Of a stretch of 64,000 nucleotides of DNA, positions 9,997-21,200 are shown piece after piece. Origin of the DNA: Janthinobacterium lividum. GTDB lineage: Bacteria > Pseudomonadota > Gammaproteobacteria > Burkholderiales > Burkholderiaceae_D. Location: positions 1,426,001 to 1,490,000 of the forward strand of contig NZ_CP139976.1 in NCBI RefSeq assembly GCF_034424625.1, written 5' to 3'. The position numbers were made by a program, and so were the translations under genes. Below the pieces are notes generated by a model. That model did no database searches. It saw only the letters and a program-made list of their open reading frames with translations, and was not told the origin of the DNA. Numbering within the stretch: the stretch's first letter is position 1; each line of letters begins with the position of its first letter.

Positions 9997-10024
9997 CCCC
10001 TTGCCGTGTCTCACGGCAAGAGGG
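9997..10024. repeat. Inverted repeat just downstream of the Oar-like receptor
   Basis: TTGCCGTG (10001-10008) pairs perfectly with CACGGCAA (10012-10019), and CCCC/GGGG pairing extends the stem outside a GA bulge. No T-tract follows on either strand, so it is more likely a 3'-end-protecting hairpin than a terminator. The true terminator follows at 10034. Confidence 0.6.
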
Positions 10025-10030
10025 GAAAAG

Positions 10031-10067
10031 AAAAACCCCGCTAGCGCAAGCTAGCGGGGTTTTTTTT
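10031..10067. terminator. Bidirectional intrinsic terminator (Oar-like receptor / rsmE)
   Basis: A perfect 12-bp stem AACCCCGCTAGC/GCTAGCGGGGTT (10034-10045, 10050-10061) closes on a GCAA tetraloop. It has an A-tract on the left and eight T on the right. It lies between the convergent receptor (ends 9981) and rsmE (ends 10092) and can serve both. Confidence 0.93.
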
Positions 10068-10091
10068 GCCTGCTCGTCCAGTCTTGACTGC

Positions 10092-10817
10092 TTACATCCC
10101 GCCCCACAAGGCACTCAGCGTGGCCAATGCCGTCAGGCCCGCCGTTTCCGTGCGCAGGATGCGCGGGCCCATAGCCAGGCCGATGGCGCCGGCGGCGAGG
10201 GCCGCCTTTTCTTCCGCCTCCGAAAACCCGCCTTCCGGTCCTACCATCACGGTGATGGCTTGCGGCGGCTGGTGGCGGGCCCAGTCTGCCAGGGACTGCT
10301 CCGCGCGCGGCGTCAAAATGATGCGTTTATGTAAATCTTGCTGGCTACTCCAGCTATTGAAATCCTGCAGCGGTGCCAGCTGCGCCAGGCGGTTGCGCCC
10401 GCATTGTTCCGAAGCGGAAACGATAATGCCTTGCCAATGCGCGAGTTTTTTTTCGGCCCGTTCGCTTGACAAGCGCACGACGCAGCGCTGGGCCGACAGC
10501 GGCACGATGCCCGCCGCGCCCAGTTCGATGGCTTTTTCGATGATCCAGTCCATTTTGGATGCTTCCGGCAGCGCCTGCGCCAGAGTCACGGCGTAGGGCA
10601 GCTCCGCTTCGCGCGCTATGTGCGTCTGGATTTCAGCCGTCACGCTGCGCTTGGCAACCGTCACCAGGCTCGCTTGCACTTCGCCGCCTTCGCCATTGAA
10701 CAGGGTGATGACATCGCCCGGCGCCAGGCGCACGACCTGGATATGGTGGGCGACAGCCTCCGGCAGGGCGATGGTGGTGCCGGCAACGAGCGGCTGGGGG
10801 CAGAAAAAACGCGGCAT
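10092..10817 (-). CDS. rsmE: 16S rRNA (uracil-1498-N3)-methyltransferase RsmE
   Basis: A 241-residue SPOUT-class methyltransferase that uses SAM to methylate N3 of U1498 in 16S rRNA. The N-terminal PUA-like domain begins MPRFFCPQPL. The C-terminal knotted SAM-binding fold carries the family motifs VGPEGGFSEAEE and LGPRILRTETAG-type (here MGPRILRTETAGLTALA). The ATG at 10817 is preferred over the in-frame TTG at 10829 because GAGG lies 6 nt upstream of the ATG and the family starts with MPRxF. It is transcribed divergently from tkt. Confidence 0.95.
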   Translation of the reverse strand: MPRFFCPQPLVAGTTIALPEAVAHHIQVVRLAPGDVITLFNGEGGEVQASLVTVAKRSVTAEIQTHIAREAELPYAVTLAQALPEASKMDWIIEKAIELGAAGIVPLSAQRCVVRLSSERAEKKLAHWQGIIVSASEQCGRNRLAQLAPLQDFNSWSSQQDLHKRIILTPRAEQSLADWARHQPPQAITVMVGPEGGFSEAEEKAALAAGAIGLAMGPRILRTETAGLTALATLSALWGGM

Positions 10818-11005
10818 GCAAATCCTCAACGGGGGTATATGTGGGGTGGAAAGACGTCAAAGTATAGCCATTTGGCTGGCCAGTACGCCGCAATTCTAAT
10901 TTGCGGCCCCCCAGTCTGGTAAAATACTTGACCACAGAAAGCAGCCGGCTTCCCTGTCCGTGCTGTTGCAAACGAATCCCAAACTCGCGACTGACCCACA
11001 CCATC

Positions 11006-13003
11006 ATGACAACTACGCTCCCGACTACCAAAATGGCCAATGCGATCCGCGCACTGGCAATGGACGCTGTACAAAAGGCCAACTCCGGCCATCCAGGCAT
11101 GCCGATGGGCATGGCCGAGATCGCAGTTGCTCTGTGGAGTGGTCACTATCGCCACAATCCCGCGAATCCAAAATGGCAGAACCGCGACCGTTTCCTGTTG
11201 TCGAACGGCCACGGCTCGATGCTGCATTACGCGCTGCTGCACCTGACCGGTTACGACCTGTCGATGGATGACATCAAGGCTTTCCGCCAGATGCATTCGA
11301 AAACCCCGGGCCACCCGGAAGTCGATATCACGCCAGGCATCGAGACGACTACCGGCCCGCTGGGCCAGGGCATCGCCAACGCCGTCGGCATGGCCCTGTC
11401 GGAGCAATTGCTGGCTGCTGAATTCAACAAGCCTGGCTACGACATCGTCAATCACTACACTTATGCTTTCGTTGGCGACGGTTGCCTGATGGAAGGTATT
11501 TCGCACGAAGTGTGCGCGCTGGCCGGCACCCTGGGCTTGAACAAGCTGATCGCCCTGTACGATGACAACGGCATTTCCATCGACGGCAAAGTCGAAGGCT
11601 GGTTCACGGACGACACCCCGGCCCGCTTCGAAGCGTACGGCTGGAACGTCATCCGCGCCGTCGATGGCCACGATGTTGCCGCCGTGGCTGCCGCCATCGC
11701 CGCCGCCAAGACCGCATCGAAGCCAACCCTGATCTGCTGCAAGACCATCATCGGCAAGGGTTCGCCGAACCTGCAAGGCGGCGACAAGGTCCACGGCGCC
11801 GCGCTGGGCGACAAGGAAATCGCTGCCGTGCGCGAATACATTGGCTGGGATGCCGCGCCATTTGAGATGCCGGCCGACGTGTACGCGGCCTGGGATGCCA
11901 AGAAACAAGGCGCCTTGCTGGAAGCGGACTGGAACGAGCGCTTTGCCGCCTACAGCCGTGAATTCCCGCAGCAAGCCGCAGAATTGTCGCGCCGCATGCA
12001 GGGCGAGTTGCCAGCCGCGTTTGAAACGGCGCTGTCGGCCGCCATCGCTTCCTGCGTCGAGAAAAAAGAAAACATCGCCACCCGCAAGGCCAGCCAGAAC
12101 GCCATCCAGGCCCTGGCGTCGTCCCTGCCGGAATTCCTCGGCGGTTCGGCCGACCTGACCGGTTCGAACCTGACCAACTGGAAAGAGTGCGTGGCCGTGC
12201 GCTCGGGCCAGCCGGGCAACCATATCAACTACGGCGTGCGCGAATTCGGCATGAGCGCCATCATGAACGGCATCACCTTGCACGGCGGCTACATCCCGTT
12301 CGGCGCCACGTTCCTGACGTTCTCCGACTACAGCCGCAATGCCCTGCGCATGGCTGCCCTGATGAAGCTGCGTTCGATCTTCGTGTTCACCCACGATTCG
12401 ATCGGCCTGGGCGAAGACGGCCCGACGCACCAATCGGTCGAGCACGTCTCGTCGATGCGCCTGATCCCGAACCTGGACAACTGGCGTCCATGCGACACCG
12501 TCGAGTCGGCCGCTGCCTGGGGCGCCGCCGTGCGCCGCAAGGATGGCCCGTCGACCCTGATCTTCTCGCGCCAGAACCTGCCGTACCAGGAGCGTAGCGC
12601 CGAACAGATCGACAACATCTACCGTGGCGGCTATGTACTGAACGACGTGGCCGATGCCAAGGCGATCCTGATCGCCACCGGTTCCGAAGTGGAACTGGCT
12701 GTCGCCGCTGCCAGCGCGCTGGCCGCCGAAGGCATCAACGTGCGCGTGGTGTCGATGCCGTCGACTGACGTGTATGACCGCCAGGACGCCGCCTACAAGG
12801 CCAGCGTGCTGACGAAAGGCGTGCCGCGCGTGGCCATCGAAGCGGGTGTGACCAGCTTCTGGTACAAATACGTGGGCCTGGAAGGCGCCGTGGTCGGTAT
12901 CGACACGTTTGGCGAATCGGCTCCGGCTGGCGTGCTGTTCAAGCACTTCGGCTTCACGGTCGAGAACGTCGTGGCCAAGGTCAAAGCCGTTATCGCTGGC
13001 TAA
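11006..13003 (+). CDS. tkt: Transketolase
   Basis: A 665-residue thiamine-diphosphate enzyme moving two-carbon ketol units between sugar phosphates in the non-oxidative pentose phosphate pathway. Seen motifs: the N-terminal [29 protein letters not shown]; the TPP motif [18 protein letters not shown]...[16 protein letters not shown]; the pyrimidine-domain LTGSNLT and [15 protein letters not shown]; and [14 protein letters not shown]. The open frame extends 35 codons upstream, but the ATG at 11006 begins the family-typical N-terminus. The gene lies 76 bp upstream of gap on the same strand, so the two probably share a transcript and feed triose and sugar phosphate interconversion. Confidence 0.96.
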   Translation: MTTTLPTTKMANAIRALAMDAVQKANSGHPGMPMGMAEIAVALWSGHYRHNPANPKWQNRDRFLLSNGHGSMLHYALLHLTGYDLSMDDIKAFRQMHSKTPGHPEVDITPGIETTTGPLGQGIANAVGMALSEQLLAAEFNKPGYDIVNHYTYAFVGDGCLMEGISHEVCALAGTLGLNKLIALYDDNGISIDGKVEGWFTDDTPARFEAYGWNVIRAVDGHDVAAVAAAIAAAKTASKPTLICCKTIIGKGSPNLQGGDKVHGAALGDKEIAAVREYIGWDAAPFEMPADVYAAWDAKKQGALLEADWNERFAAYSREFPQQAAELSRRMQGELPAAFETALSAAIASCVEKKENIATRKASQNAIQALASSLPEFLGGSADLTGSNLTNWKECVAVRSGQPGNHINYGVREFGMSAIMNGITLHGGYIPFGATFLTFSDYSRNALRMAALMKLRSIFVFTHDSIGLGEDGPTHQSVEHVSSMRLIPNLDNWRPCDTVESAAAWGAAVRRKDGPSTLIFSRQNLPYQERSAEQIDNIYRGGYVLNDVADAKAILIATGSEVELAVAAASALAAEGINVRVVSMPSTDVYDRQDAAYKASVLTKGVPRVAIEAGVTSFWYKYVGLEGAVVGIDTFGESAPAGVLFKHFGFTVENVVAKVKAVIAG

Positions 13004-13079
13004 TATTGATTTCTAACGTCCCTGGCGATGCATTTGCCAGGGTCGTGCATGTACCTTCTTTTTTAATCAGGAGCAGAGT

Positions 13080-14090
13080 ATGACGATCAAAGTTGCAATC
13101 AATGGCTACGGCCGCATCGGCCGTAATGTGTTGCGCGCTTTCTACGAAGGCGGCAAGAAACAGGATATCCAGATCGTTGCCATCAACGACCTGGGCGATG
13201 CCAAATCGAACGCCCACCTGACCCGCTATGACACCGCGCACGGCAAGTTCCCGGGCACGGTCACCGTCGAAGGCGACAACATGATCGTCAATGGCGATCC
13301 GATCCGCGTATTCGCACAGCGCAATCCGGCTGAAATCCCATGGGGCGAGCTGGGCGTGGACGTCGTGCTGGAATGCACGGGCTTCTTCACCACCAAAGAG
13401 AAAGCTTCGGCTCACTTGAAGGGCGGCGCGAAAAAAGTCATCATTTCGGCACCAGGCGGCAAGGATGTCGACGCAACCGTCGTGTTCGGCGTCAACCACT
13501 CGGTACTGAAATCGACCGACACCGTCATCTCGAACGCTTCGTGCACCACTAACTGCCTGGCACCGCTGGTCAAGCCGCTCAACGACGCCATCGGCATCGA
13601 AACGGGCCTGATGACCACCGTGCACGCCTACACCAACGACCAGGTGCTGTCCGACGTGATGCATGAAGACCTGCGCCGCGCCCGTTCGGCCACCATGAGC
13701 ATGATCCCGACCAAGACGGGCGCCGCTGCCGCCGTGGGCCTGGTATTGCCTGAGCTGAATGGCAAGCTGGACGGCTTCGCCATCCGCGTGCCGACCATCA
13801 ACGTGTCGCTGGTCGACCTGTCCTTCATCGCCAAGCGTGACACCACCGTGGAAGAAGTCAACGCCCTGATGAAGGCCGCTTCGGAAGGCGCCCTGGAAGG
13901 CATCCTGACGTACCAGACCGAACCGCTGGTCTCGATCGACTTCAACCACAACCCGGCTTCGTCGAACTTCGATTCGACCCTGACCAAAGTGTCGGGCCGC
14001 CTGGTGAAAGTATCGTCGTGGTACGACAACGAGTGGGGTTTCTCGAACCGCATGCTCGACACCACCGTCGCACTGATGTCGGCCAAGTAA
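13080..14090 (+). CDS. gap: Glyceraldehyde-3-phosphate dehydrogenase, type I
   Basis: A 336-residue enzyme that oxidises and phosphorylates glyceraldehyde-3-phosphate to 1,3-bisphosphoglycerate with NAD+. The N-terminal Rossmann motif [15 protein letters not shown] is intact. The catalytic cysteine lies in [13 protein letters not shown] (about residue 154), and the histidine-containing [10 protein letters not shown] is present. The length is normal for the family. A Shine-Dalgarno AGGAG precedes the ATG. The neighbour tkt supplies its substrate, and a UUCG-loop terminator follows. Confidence 0.97.
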   Translation: MTIKVAINGYGRIGRNVLRAFYEGGKKQDIQIVAINDLGDAKSNAHLTRYDTAHGKFPGTVTVEGDNMIVNGDPIRVFAQRNPAEIPWGELGVDVVLECTGFFTTKEKASAHLKGGAKKVIISAPGGKDVDATVVFGVNHSVLKSTDTVISNASCTTNCLAPLVKPLNDAIGIETGLMTTVHAYTNDQVLSDVMHEDLRRARSATMSMIPTKTGAAAAVGLVLPELNGKLDGFAIRVPTINVSLVDLSFIAKRDTTVEEVNALMKAASEGALEGILTYQTEPLVSIDFNHNPASSNFDSTLTKVSGRLVKVSSWYDNEWGFSNRMLDTTVALMSAK

Positions 14091-14105
14091 TTCCTGGCTA
14101 GCATA

Positions 14106-14133
14106 CAAAAAACGCCCTTCGGGGCGTTTTTTT
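14106..14133. terminator. Bidirectional intrinsic terminator after gap
   Basis: Stem ACGCCC/GGGCGT (14112-14117, 14122-14127) closes on a TTCG tetraloop with A-tract and T-tract flanks. It separates gap from the convergent small-protein gene at 14148-14336 and can act on both. Confidence 0.92.
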
Positions 14134-14147
14134 CGTCTGTTGCCAGC

Positions 14148-14336
14148 TTATTCCTTGGGTTCGCACTGGTTGCGCCACTGCTCGCACGACGCCTCGACGC
14201 CCTGGTAGCACATGTTGAGGATGTAGTCGCAGTTTTCCGACGGAATCCACGCGCGCACGGCGGCCGTGCTGGAGAACGAAGCTGCGGCGCCGACGGCGAT
14301 GGCAAAGATAAACAGGGCTTTTTTAATGGAAATCAT
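14148..14336 (-). CDS. Small exported Cys-containing protein
   Basis: A 62-residue protein with no family I recognise. The ATG at 14336 gives MISIKKALFIFAIAVGAAA, a clear signal peptide with likely cleavage near ...STAAVRA. The mature part of ~35 residues has four cysteines (SENCDY, NMCYQG, ASCEQW, NQCEPK) at regular spacing, compatible with two disulfides in the periplasm. The in-frame ATG at 14375 would add a charged stretch in front of the signal peptide and is less likely. It is followed by the bidirectional terminator shared with gap. Confidence 0.65.
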   Translation of the reverse strand: MISIKKALFIFAIAVGAAASFSSTAAVRAWIPSENCDYILNMCYQGVEASCEQWRNQCEPKE

Positions 14337-14474
14337 TTTTCTCGCTTTCACAATTGGACAACGGTAGGGTGTCAAATCAAAAGGCCGTCACGGCAGGCAT
14401 GGTGAACCGGCCAGACGCAGAAAAATATTAGCATTAAAATCAGTAATTTATTGCTATAAAGAAAAATATTCCTG

Positions 14475-15251
14475 CTAACGCCAGGCGTGCAGGCGGCGCC
14501 GGTAAAAGCGCCATAGCAGGCGCAAGTCGCGCAGCACGGGCACGCCGGAGAGCAGGGTCAGCACGGCGGCGAGCAGGATGGTGGCGGCGGGAAAGCCGAT
14601 GTGCTTGAAGGCCAGGGCGCCGCTGACGCCGCCGAGGAAGAAGCAGGCGATCAGCAGGCTGTGCGTTCTCAGCTTGCCGCGGTTGACCTTCACCATCCGG
14701 TCCGGCAGGTGGCGCCGGTTGTAATATGCCATCTTGCCCAGTTCGATGCCGATATCGGTGGACAGGCCCGTCACGTGCGTGGTGCGGATGACGGCGCCCG
14801 AGATCTTGGTGATGATGGCGTTTTGCAATCCCATCACAAAGCACAGCAGCAAGATGGTGACGGGGCCCAGCACGTCGGGCATGGCGGCTAGGTAATTACC
14901 CGTCAAGCCGAACAGCAACAGCAAGGCTGCTTCCAGCAGCAGGCTGGCGGCAAACTGGCTGTGCAGCCGGCGCCGCTTGCCCCAGTTCACCATGATGGCC
15001 GTGACGGCCGCACCGCTGACAAAGGCCAGCCATGCGCCCAGCGCTGCCAGGGCCACGGTGATATTGCCCAGCGCCAGGTCATCGGCCATGCCCGAGACGA
15101 TGCCCGTCATGTGCGAGGTATAGCCGCCGATGGCGAGAAAACCGCCCGCATTCACGGCGCCCGCCACCAGCGCCAGCACGCAGCCCAGCTGCAGGTTGGC
15201 TTGCGTATCGCGCGCCGATCCGCTCAGGCGCGACAGGTAATGGAGCGGCAT
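14475..15251 (-). CDS. YoaK-family DUF1275 inner-membrane protein
   Basis: A 258-residue polytopic membrane protein of the DUF1275 family, whose function is not established. About six hydrophobic segments are visible (for example LQLGCVLALVAGAVNAGGFLAIGGYTSH and VTILLLCFVMGLQNAII; quoted in part). The conserved family motifs GGFLAIGGYTSHMTG and MGLQNAIITKISGAVIRTTH are present. The start at 15251 (MPLHYLSRLSG) is chosen because it lies 13 bp after the glnE stop; the longer in-frame start would overlap glnE. It may be cotranscribed with glnE. Confidence 0.85.
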   Translation of the reverse strand: MPLHYLSRLSGSARDTQANLQLGCVLALVAGAVNAGGFLAIGGYTSHMTGIVSGMADDLALGNITVALAALGAWLAFVSGAAVTAIMVNWGKRRRLHSQFAASLLLEAALLLLFGLTGNYLAAMPDVLGPVTILLLCFVMGLQNAIITKISGAVIRTTHVTGLSTDIGIELGKMAYYNRRHLPDRMVKVNRGKLRTHSLLIACFFLGGVSGALAFKHIGFPAATILLAAVLTLLSGVPVLRDLRLLWRFYRRRLHAWR

Positions 15252-15264
15252 GCCCGGGCCGGCC

Positions 15265-18018
15265 TCAGGCTGCGGCGCCGAAGATGGCTTGCCACAGGCG
15301 CACGACGTTATCCGCATGTACGCGCACGCGCTCCGGTTCCACGCGGGCCAGGTCCTGCCCCTGCAGGCGCAACTGGTGCTGCAGCTTGCGCAGCGTGCGG
15401 TAGGCGTCGGCGACCAGGGCGGCCAGCTGGGCGTCGATCAGTCCCAGTTCGCCGCACAGGCGCAGCAGGGCGATATTGCCCGAGTTGGCCGTCAGTTGCG
15501 GATACTGCGCCGCATGCTGGAGCACCAGGTATTGCACCATGAACTCGATGTCGATCATGCCGCCCGGATCCTGCTTCAAGTCAAAGCTGCCCGGGCGTGG
15601 CGGATGCGCATCGAGCATCTTCTTGCGCATGGCCACCACTTCGCCCTTGAGCGGACCGTTTTCCGGGCGCTCCTTGCGCAAGATCGTGTCGCGGATGCGC
15701 TCAAAATGCTTGCCGATGGTGGTATCTCCGGCGCAAAAGCGCGCGCGTGTGAGCGCCTGGTGTTCCCACACCCAGGCTGCGCTGCCCTGGTAGCGCTCGA
15801 ATGCCTGCACGCTGGAAACCAGCATGCCCGAGGCGCCGTCGGGACGCAGGGCGATGTCGATATCGAACAGAATGCCGGCCGACGTGTGCGAGGTCATCCA
15901 GGTAATGAAACGTTGCGCCAGCTTGGCGTACAGGCCGGGCGCTTCCTGGTCGTCGTCGTCGAAGAGGAAAATGACGTCCAGGTCGGACACATAGCCCAGT
16001 TCCTTGCCGCCCAGCTTGCCGTACGCGATGACGGCGAATTTCGGCACGTCGCGGTGGCGCGTCGGCAAGGTTTGCCAGACGGCTTGCACGGTGGCGGCGA
16101 CGATGATGTCGGCCAGCTGCGACAGGTAGTCGGCCAGTTTTTCTACGCTCAGGTCGCCCGCCAGGTCTTGCGCCAGGCACTGGAACAGCTGCGCGTGGTG
16201 CATTTCGCGCAGGATATCCATCTGCCGCTCCGTGTCGCCGGGCGCGTCGTCGAGCTGGCGCTGCAGGTCGAGCGCCAGGGCGGCCGGGTCCGGCACCGTG
16301 TTGCGGATGCGCTCATCGAGCAGTTCGTCGAGCAGGATCGGGTGCTGCGTGAGGAAGGTGGCGGCCCAGCCGCTGGCGCACACCATGCGCACGACGCGCT
16401 CGAGCGTATGCGGGTATTCCGTCAGCAGCGACAGATAGGCCGAGCGGCGCGCAATCGCTTCCAGGAAATCGAGCAGCCGGCCCAGGGTGGCCAGCTGGCT
16501 GGCATTGCCGTTGGAAACGGAGCAATCGGTGATCAGGGGCAGGGCGGAATTGACGAGGGCGACGAGGCGCGTGCGGCTCGCTTCGGGCAAGGACTGTAAA
16601 CGGGGCGCCTGCCACGTGGCCAGCATGCGGCGCGCGCAGGCGGCGGGCTCATGGAAACCCAGGACGGCAAAGCGCGCTTCGATGGCTTCCTGCTGGTCGG
16701 ACGCGGCGCAGTCGTTCGACGTTTGCGGGTCGATGCCCGTGTCGGCCGGCGGCGTGCCGCTGCTCTTGTCGCTGAACATCTCGTCGAACTGGCCGGCGAC
16801 AAATACGCGGTGTGCTTCCAGCTGGGCCAGCAGGGGGGGCGTGTCGGGCAAGCCCATCATCTGCGCCACGGTCAGGCGGTCGGCGTCATTCGCGGGCAGG
16901 GTGTGGGTTTGCGCATCGTCCAGGTATTGCAGCCGGTGTTCGAGGTTGCGCAGGAAGGTGTAGGAACCCAGCAACTGTTCCACGATGGCCGGCTCCAGCA
17001 AGCCCTTGTCTGCCACCGTGCGCAGGGTGGCGCGCGTGGAACGTTCGCGCAGCTCGGCGTCGCGCCCGCCCCGTATCAATTGAAACACTTGCGCGAGGAA
17101 TTCGATTTCGCGGATGCCGCCACGGCCCAGCTTGACGTTGTTGCTGCGGTCCGGGTGCAGCCGTTCCTGGCGGTTGACCTCGGCGCGGATCTGGCCGTGC
17201 ATGGTGCGGATGGCATCGATGACGCCGAAATCAAGGTAGCGGCGGAAGACAAACGGGCGCACGATGGCGTCGAGCGAGGCGATATCCTCGGCCTTGCCCG
17301 TTACGGCGCGCGCCTTGACCCAGGCGTAGCGCTCCCATTCGCGCCCTTGCACGATCAGGTACTGTTCCACCATGCTGAGGCTGGCGGCCAGCGGCCCCGA
17401 GTTGCCGTTCGGACGCAAGGCCATGTCCACGCGGAAAGTAAAACCATCTTGCGTGATCTCGGCCAGGGCGGCGATCAGTTTCTTGCCCATGCGAATGAAA
17501 AACTCGTGGTTGGACAGGCTGCGCTGGCCCGCCACGGTGACTTGCGTGTCGCCATCTTCCGGGTAGACAAAGATCAGGTCGATATCCGACGAGACATTCA
17601 GTTCGCCGCCGCCTTGCTTGCCCATCGCCAATACCATCAAGACCTGTTCCTCGCCCGACTCCTCGCCGACAGGCATGCCGTGCAGGGCCACCATTTCGGC
17701 CATGATGGCGTCCACATGCGTGCGGATGGCGAAATCGGCAAAGCCCGTCATGGCCGTGACGACTTCGTTCAAGTCGGCCTGGCCGCCAAGATCGCGCGCG
17801 ATCAGGCCGCAGACGAGCAGGTTGCGCAGGCGGCGCATGGCCCGCTCGGGCGGCAGCGGCGGCGTGACGGCATTCGCCTGGGCGGCCAACTCGGCGGCAA
17901 AGTCGAGCCCGTCCAGCGGCGCGCGCACCAGTTGCGCCACCTGCGCGGCGCGCTCGGGGGCGGCGTCCAGCCAGCGCTGGTAGAAACGGGAGGCGGAGAT
18001 CAAAGGCTGTGTGCTCAT
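15265..18018 (-). CDS. glnE: Bifunctional glutamine synthetase adenylyltransferase/adenylyl-removing enzyme
   Basis: A 917-residue enzyme that adenylylates and deadenylylates glutamine synthetase in response to PII protein, so tuning ammonia assimilation. Both nucleotidyltransferase domains are visible. The N-terminal (removing) domain has GKQGGGELNVSSDIDLIFVY at about 133-152. The C-terminal (transferase) domain has YGKLGGKELGYVSDLDVIF at about 668-686. Each is followed by a helical PII-uridylyltransferase-like bundle. The ATG at 18018 (MSTQPLISASRFYQRW) is preferred; an upstream in-frame start would add 60 atypical residues. The length is close to the E. coli enzyme (946). Confidence 0.95.
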   Translation of the reverse strand: MSTQPLISASRFYQRWLDAAPERAAQVAQLVRAPLDGLDFAAELAAQANAVTPPLPPERAMRRLRNLLVCGLIARDLGGQADLNEVVTAMTGFADFAIRTHVDAIMAEMVALHGMPVGEESGEEQVLMVLAMGKQGGGELNVSSDIDLIFVYPEDGDTQVTVAGQRSLSNHEFFIRMGKKLIAALAEITQDGFTFRVDMALRPNGNSGPLAASLSMVEQYLIVQGREWERYAWVKARAVTGKAEDIASLDAIVRPFVFRRYLDFGVIDAIRTMHGQIRAEVNRQERLHPDRSNNVKLGRGGIREIEFLAQVFQLIRGGRDAELRERSTRATLRTVADKGLLEPAIVEQLLGSYTFLRNLEHRLQYLDDAQTHTLPANDADRLTVAQMMGLPDTPPLLAQLEAHRVFVAGQFDEMFSDKSSGTPPADTGIDPQTSNDCAASDQQEAIEARFAVLGFHEPAACARRMLATWQAPRLQSLPEASRTRLVALVNSALPLITDCSVSNGNASQLATLGRLLDFLEAIARRSAYLSLLTEYPHTLERVVRMVCASGWAATFLTQHPILLDELLDERIRNTVPDPAALALDLQRQLDDAPGDTERQMDILREMHHAQLFQCLAQDLAGDLSVEKLADYLSQLADIIVAATVQAVWQTLPTRHRDVPKFAVIAYGKLGGKELGYVSDLDVIFLFDDDDQEAPGLYAKLAQRFITWMTSHTSAGILFDIDIALRPDGASGMLVSSVQAFERYQGSAAWVWEHQALTRARFCAGDTTIGKHFERIRDTILRKERPENGPLKGEVVAMRKKMLDAHPPRPGSFDLKQDPGGMIDIEFMVQYLVLQHAAQYPQLTANSGNIALLRLCGELGLIDAQLAALVADAYRTLRKLQHQLRLQGQDLARVEPERVRVHADNVVRLWQAIFGAAA

Positions 18019-18253
18019 GGTATCGGTAAGTGTCTCGTGGATGCTGCGTGCATGTTCTTGCTTAACTTGGCTGCGAACGGCGGGGGATGCGGTAAAATTG
18101 TGCCGCCGGCCCAATACCGCCGGCAGTGCGTGCTCTTCCGGACGATGGTAAGGGAGGCTTTGCTCAGACGCAAGCGCAAGGATGCAGGCGCGCACCACGA
18201 ATGCAGACGATTTTTGCCATTATTTGACGCCGGGCCAGTTTATTAGCTTATTG

Positions 18254-21200
18254 ATGCAAAAACCGCCAGAAGCAAGCGTGACAGAACATGTGCCATTGGC
18301 CCTGCGCTGGCAGCGGCTGCGTGCCGCCTATCGCATGGCCAACCTGGCCACCCACCATGTGTTGGGTTTTACCATTAAACTGGTATTGCTGGCGTACTTC
18401 GCCTTTGCCGTGCTGTTTTTATTCCTGCGCTACGCGATCTTGCCGAATATCGATTACTACAAAGGCGATATCGAGCGGGCGGCCAGCCGCGCGCTGGGCA
18501 ACCCTGTCAGCATTGCGCGCATTTATGCCTCCTGGCATGGCGTACGCCCGAATCTCTTCCTTGGCGACGTGACCCTGCGCGACCAGGCGGGCCGCCAGGC
18601 GTTGAGCCTGCCGAGCATATCGGCCACCGTGTCGTGGTGGAGCGTGCTGGGCTCCGTGCGCTTTACTACCCTGGAAATCACGCGGCCCGACCTGGACGTG
18701 CGGCGCAGCAAGGATGGCAAGCTGTACGTAGCCGGGGTATTGATCGACAGCACGCAAGGTAGCGATGGCAAGGGCGCCGACTGGCTGCTGTCGCAGCATG
18801 ACATCATCATTCGCGACGGCAAGGTGCGCTGGACGGACGAAGCGCGCGGCACACCCGAGCTGGCTTTATCGCAGGTCAATGTGCTATTGCGCAACCGCTG
18901 GCGCAGCCATCGGCTGGGCTTGCAGGCCACGCCGCCGCCCAGCCTGGCCGCGCCCATCGATGTGCGCGCCCACTTCACGCATCCGCCTTTCAGCACGCGC
19001 ATCTCGGATGTGTCGATGTGGAAGGGGGAGCTGTACGCCGACCTGAAAAATGCCGACCTGGCCGCCTGGCGCCGCTATCTCGACTATCCGTTTGAACTGA
19101 GCCAGGGCAAGGGCGCCCTGCGCGCCTGGTTGAGCCTGGATCACGCGCGCCTGGCCGGCTTCACGGCCGACGTGGGCTTGACGGATGTGCAGGCGCAGCT
19201 GGGCGAACATATCGCGCCGCTCGACTTGCTGTCGGTCAGCGGGCGCATTTCGGCAAAAGAAGAGCTGTCGGCGCAGGTGCCGGACGGCAAGCCTACCTTT
19301 GGCGCGAATGGGCACCAGGTCGAGTTGACGAATTTTGCGGTGGAAACCCGCGATGGCCTCAGCTTGCCACCCACGACCCTGTCCGAACGCTTTGTTGCCG
19401 CCACGAAGCGCAAGCCGGCGCGTACGGAAATCACGGCCAAGTCGCTCGATTTGCAGACCCTGGCCGCATTGGCCGACAAGCTGCCGCTGGGTGAACAGCA
19501 GCGCCAGCGCCTCGACGCCCTGGCGCCGCGCGGGCGTTTGCAGGATTTTTCTGCGCAATGGGAAGGCGAGATGGCGACGCCGGCCAGCTACCGTTTGCGT
19601 GGCAAGCTCATCGATCTGGGCCTGAATGCGCAGCCGGCGCGCCTGGCCGTGGCGAAGACGGCGACCAGCCCTGCGCAGGCGGCCGCACCGGCTATCCCCG
19701 GTTTCGATCATTTGACGGGCAGTATCGACGCCAGCGACAAGGGCGGCAAGATCGATATCGATGCACAGGGATTGGTATTGCAACTGGCCTCCTACTTGAG
19801 TGAGCCGGCCTTGCCGTTCGAACAATTCGAAATGGAGGCGCGCTGGGCTTTTCAAGCAGACAATATGCTGCAAGTTGACCTGGACAGGCTTGATTTTAAT
19901 CAACAAGGCATGCGGGTCGCCTTGCATGGTTCGCAGCGTTTGCCGCTCGACGGCAGCAAATTGGGTCAGGTGGATGTGACGGGCACGATCGACAACTTCC
20001 AGATCAACACCATCGGCCGCTATCTGCCGCTGCAAACGCCCGAGCACCTGCGCCACTGGCTGACGGGTGCATTGGAGGGCGGCGTGGCGCGCGATGTCAG
20101 CCTGCGCCTGCGCGGCGAACTCGAACATTTCCCTTTCAAGGCCGACACCCCGGCCCAGCGCAACCGCGGTGACTTCCGCGTGGCCGGCAAGATCGAGAAT
20201 GGCACGCTGAACTACGCGCCCGGCGAATTTGCGGAAAGCGGCCCCCTGGCCGGCAAGGCACCGCTGTGGCCGCAGGCGGAAAAGATCAAGGGCAGTTTCG
20301 TGTTCGAGCGGGCGCGCATGGAAATCCGCGGCGACACGGCCACCACGGGCGGCGTGGCCTTGACGAATGTCAAAGCCGTGATCCCCGACCTGACCGTCTT
20401 CGACACCTTGCTCGATATCGAGGGCAATGCGGCCGGCCCGATGCAGGAATTCCTCAAGTACGTGACGGCCAGCCCCGTGCTCGGCTGGATCGAGCATTTC
20501 ACGGATGAAACGACGGCAACGGGCAATGCCAAGCTGGCCCTCAAATTGCACTTGCCGACAGAGCGCATGCTCGAGTCGACCGTGCAGGGCAGCTTGCAGC
20601 TGGCGGGCAACGACGTGGTGCTGTTCCACGACATGCCGCCCGTGCTCGGCACGCAGGGCAAGATCGAATTCAACGAAAAAGGCGTCAACCTGAATGGTTT
20701 GAATGGCAGCCTGCTGGGCGGGCCGCTGGCCATTTCGGGCGGCACGCAGCCGGACAGTTCCATCCAGGTGAAACTGGCCGGCAACATGACGATCGACGGC
20801 TTGCGCAAGACCTATCCGGCGCCCGTGCTGCAGCGCCTGGCGAAACATTTGAATGGCGGCGCCCGTTACAGCGGCCTGATCACGGCGCGCGACCACCAGG
20901 TGGTCGTCAATGTCGAGTCGCCGCTGACGGGCCTGGGTCTGGATTTCCCCGCCCCCCTGAAAAAGCCGGCCGGCGACAGCCTGCCCGTGAAATTCACCCT
21001 GACGGGCAATGCAGCCAACGGCGCGGGCTTGCGCACGGACGATATCCGCATCGCGCTGGGTTCCGGCATCGCTGCCCGCTACCAGCGCCAGAAGCAGGGC
21101 AAGGATGCCTGGCGCCTGGTGCGCGGCGGCATCGGCGTGAATGTGCCGGCGCCGGAACCGGACAGCGGCATGATGTTCAACGTCAACATGAAAACCCTGG

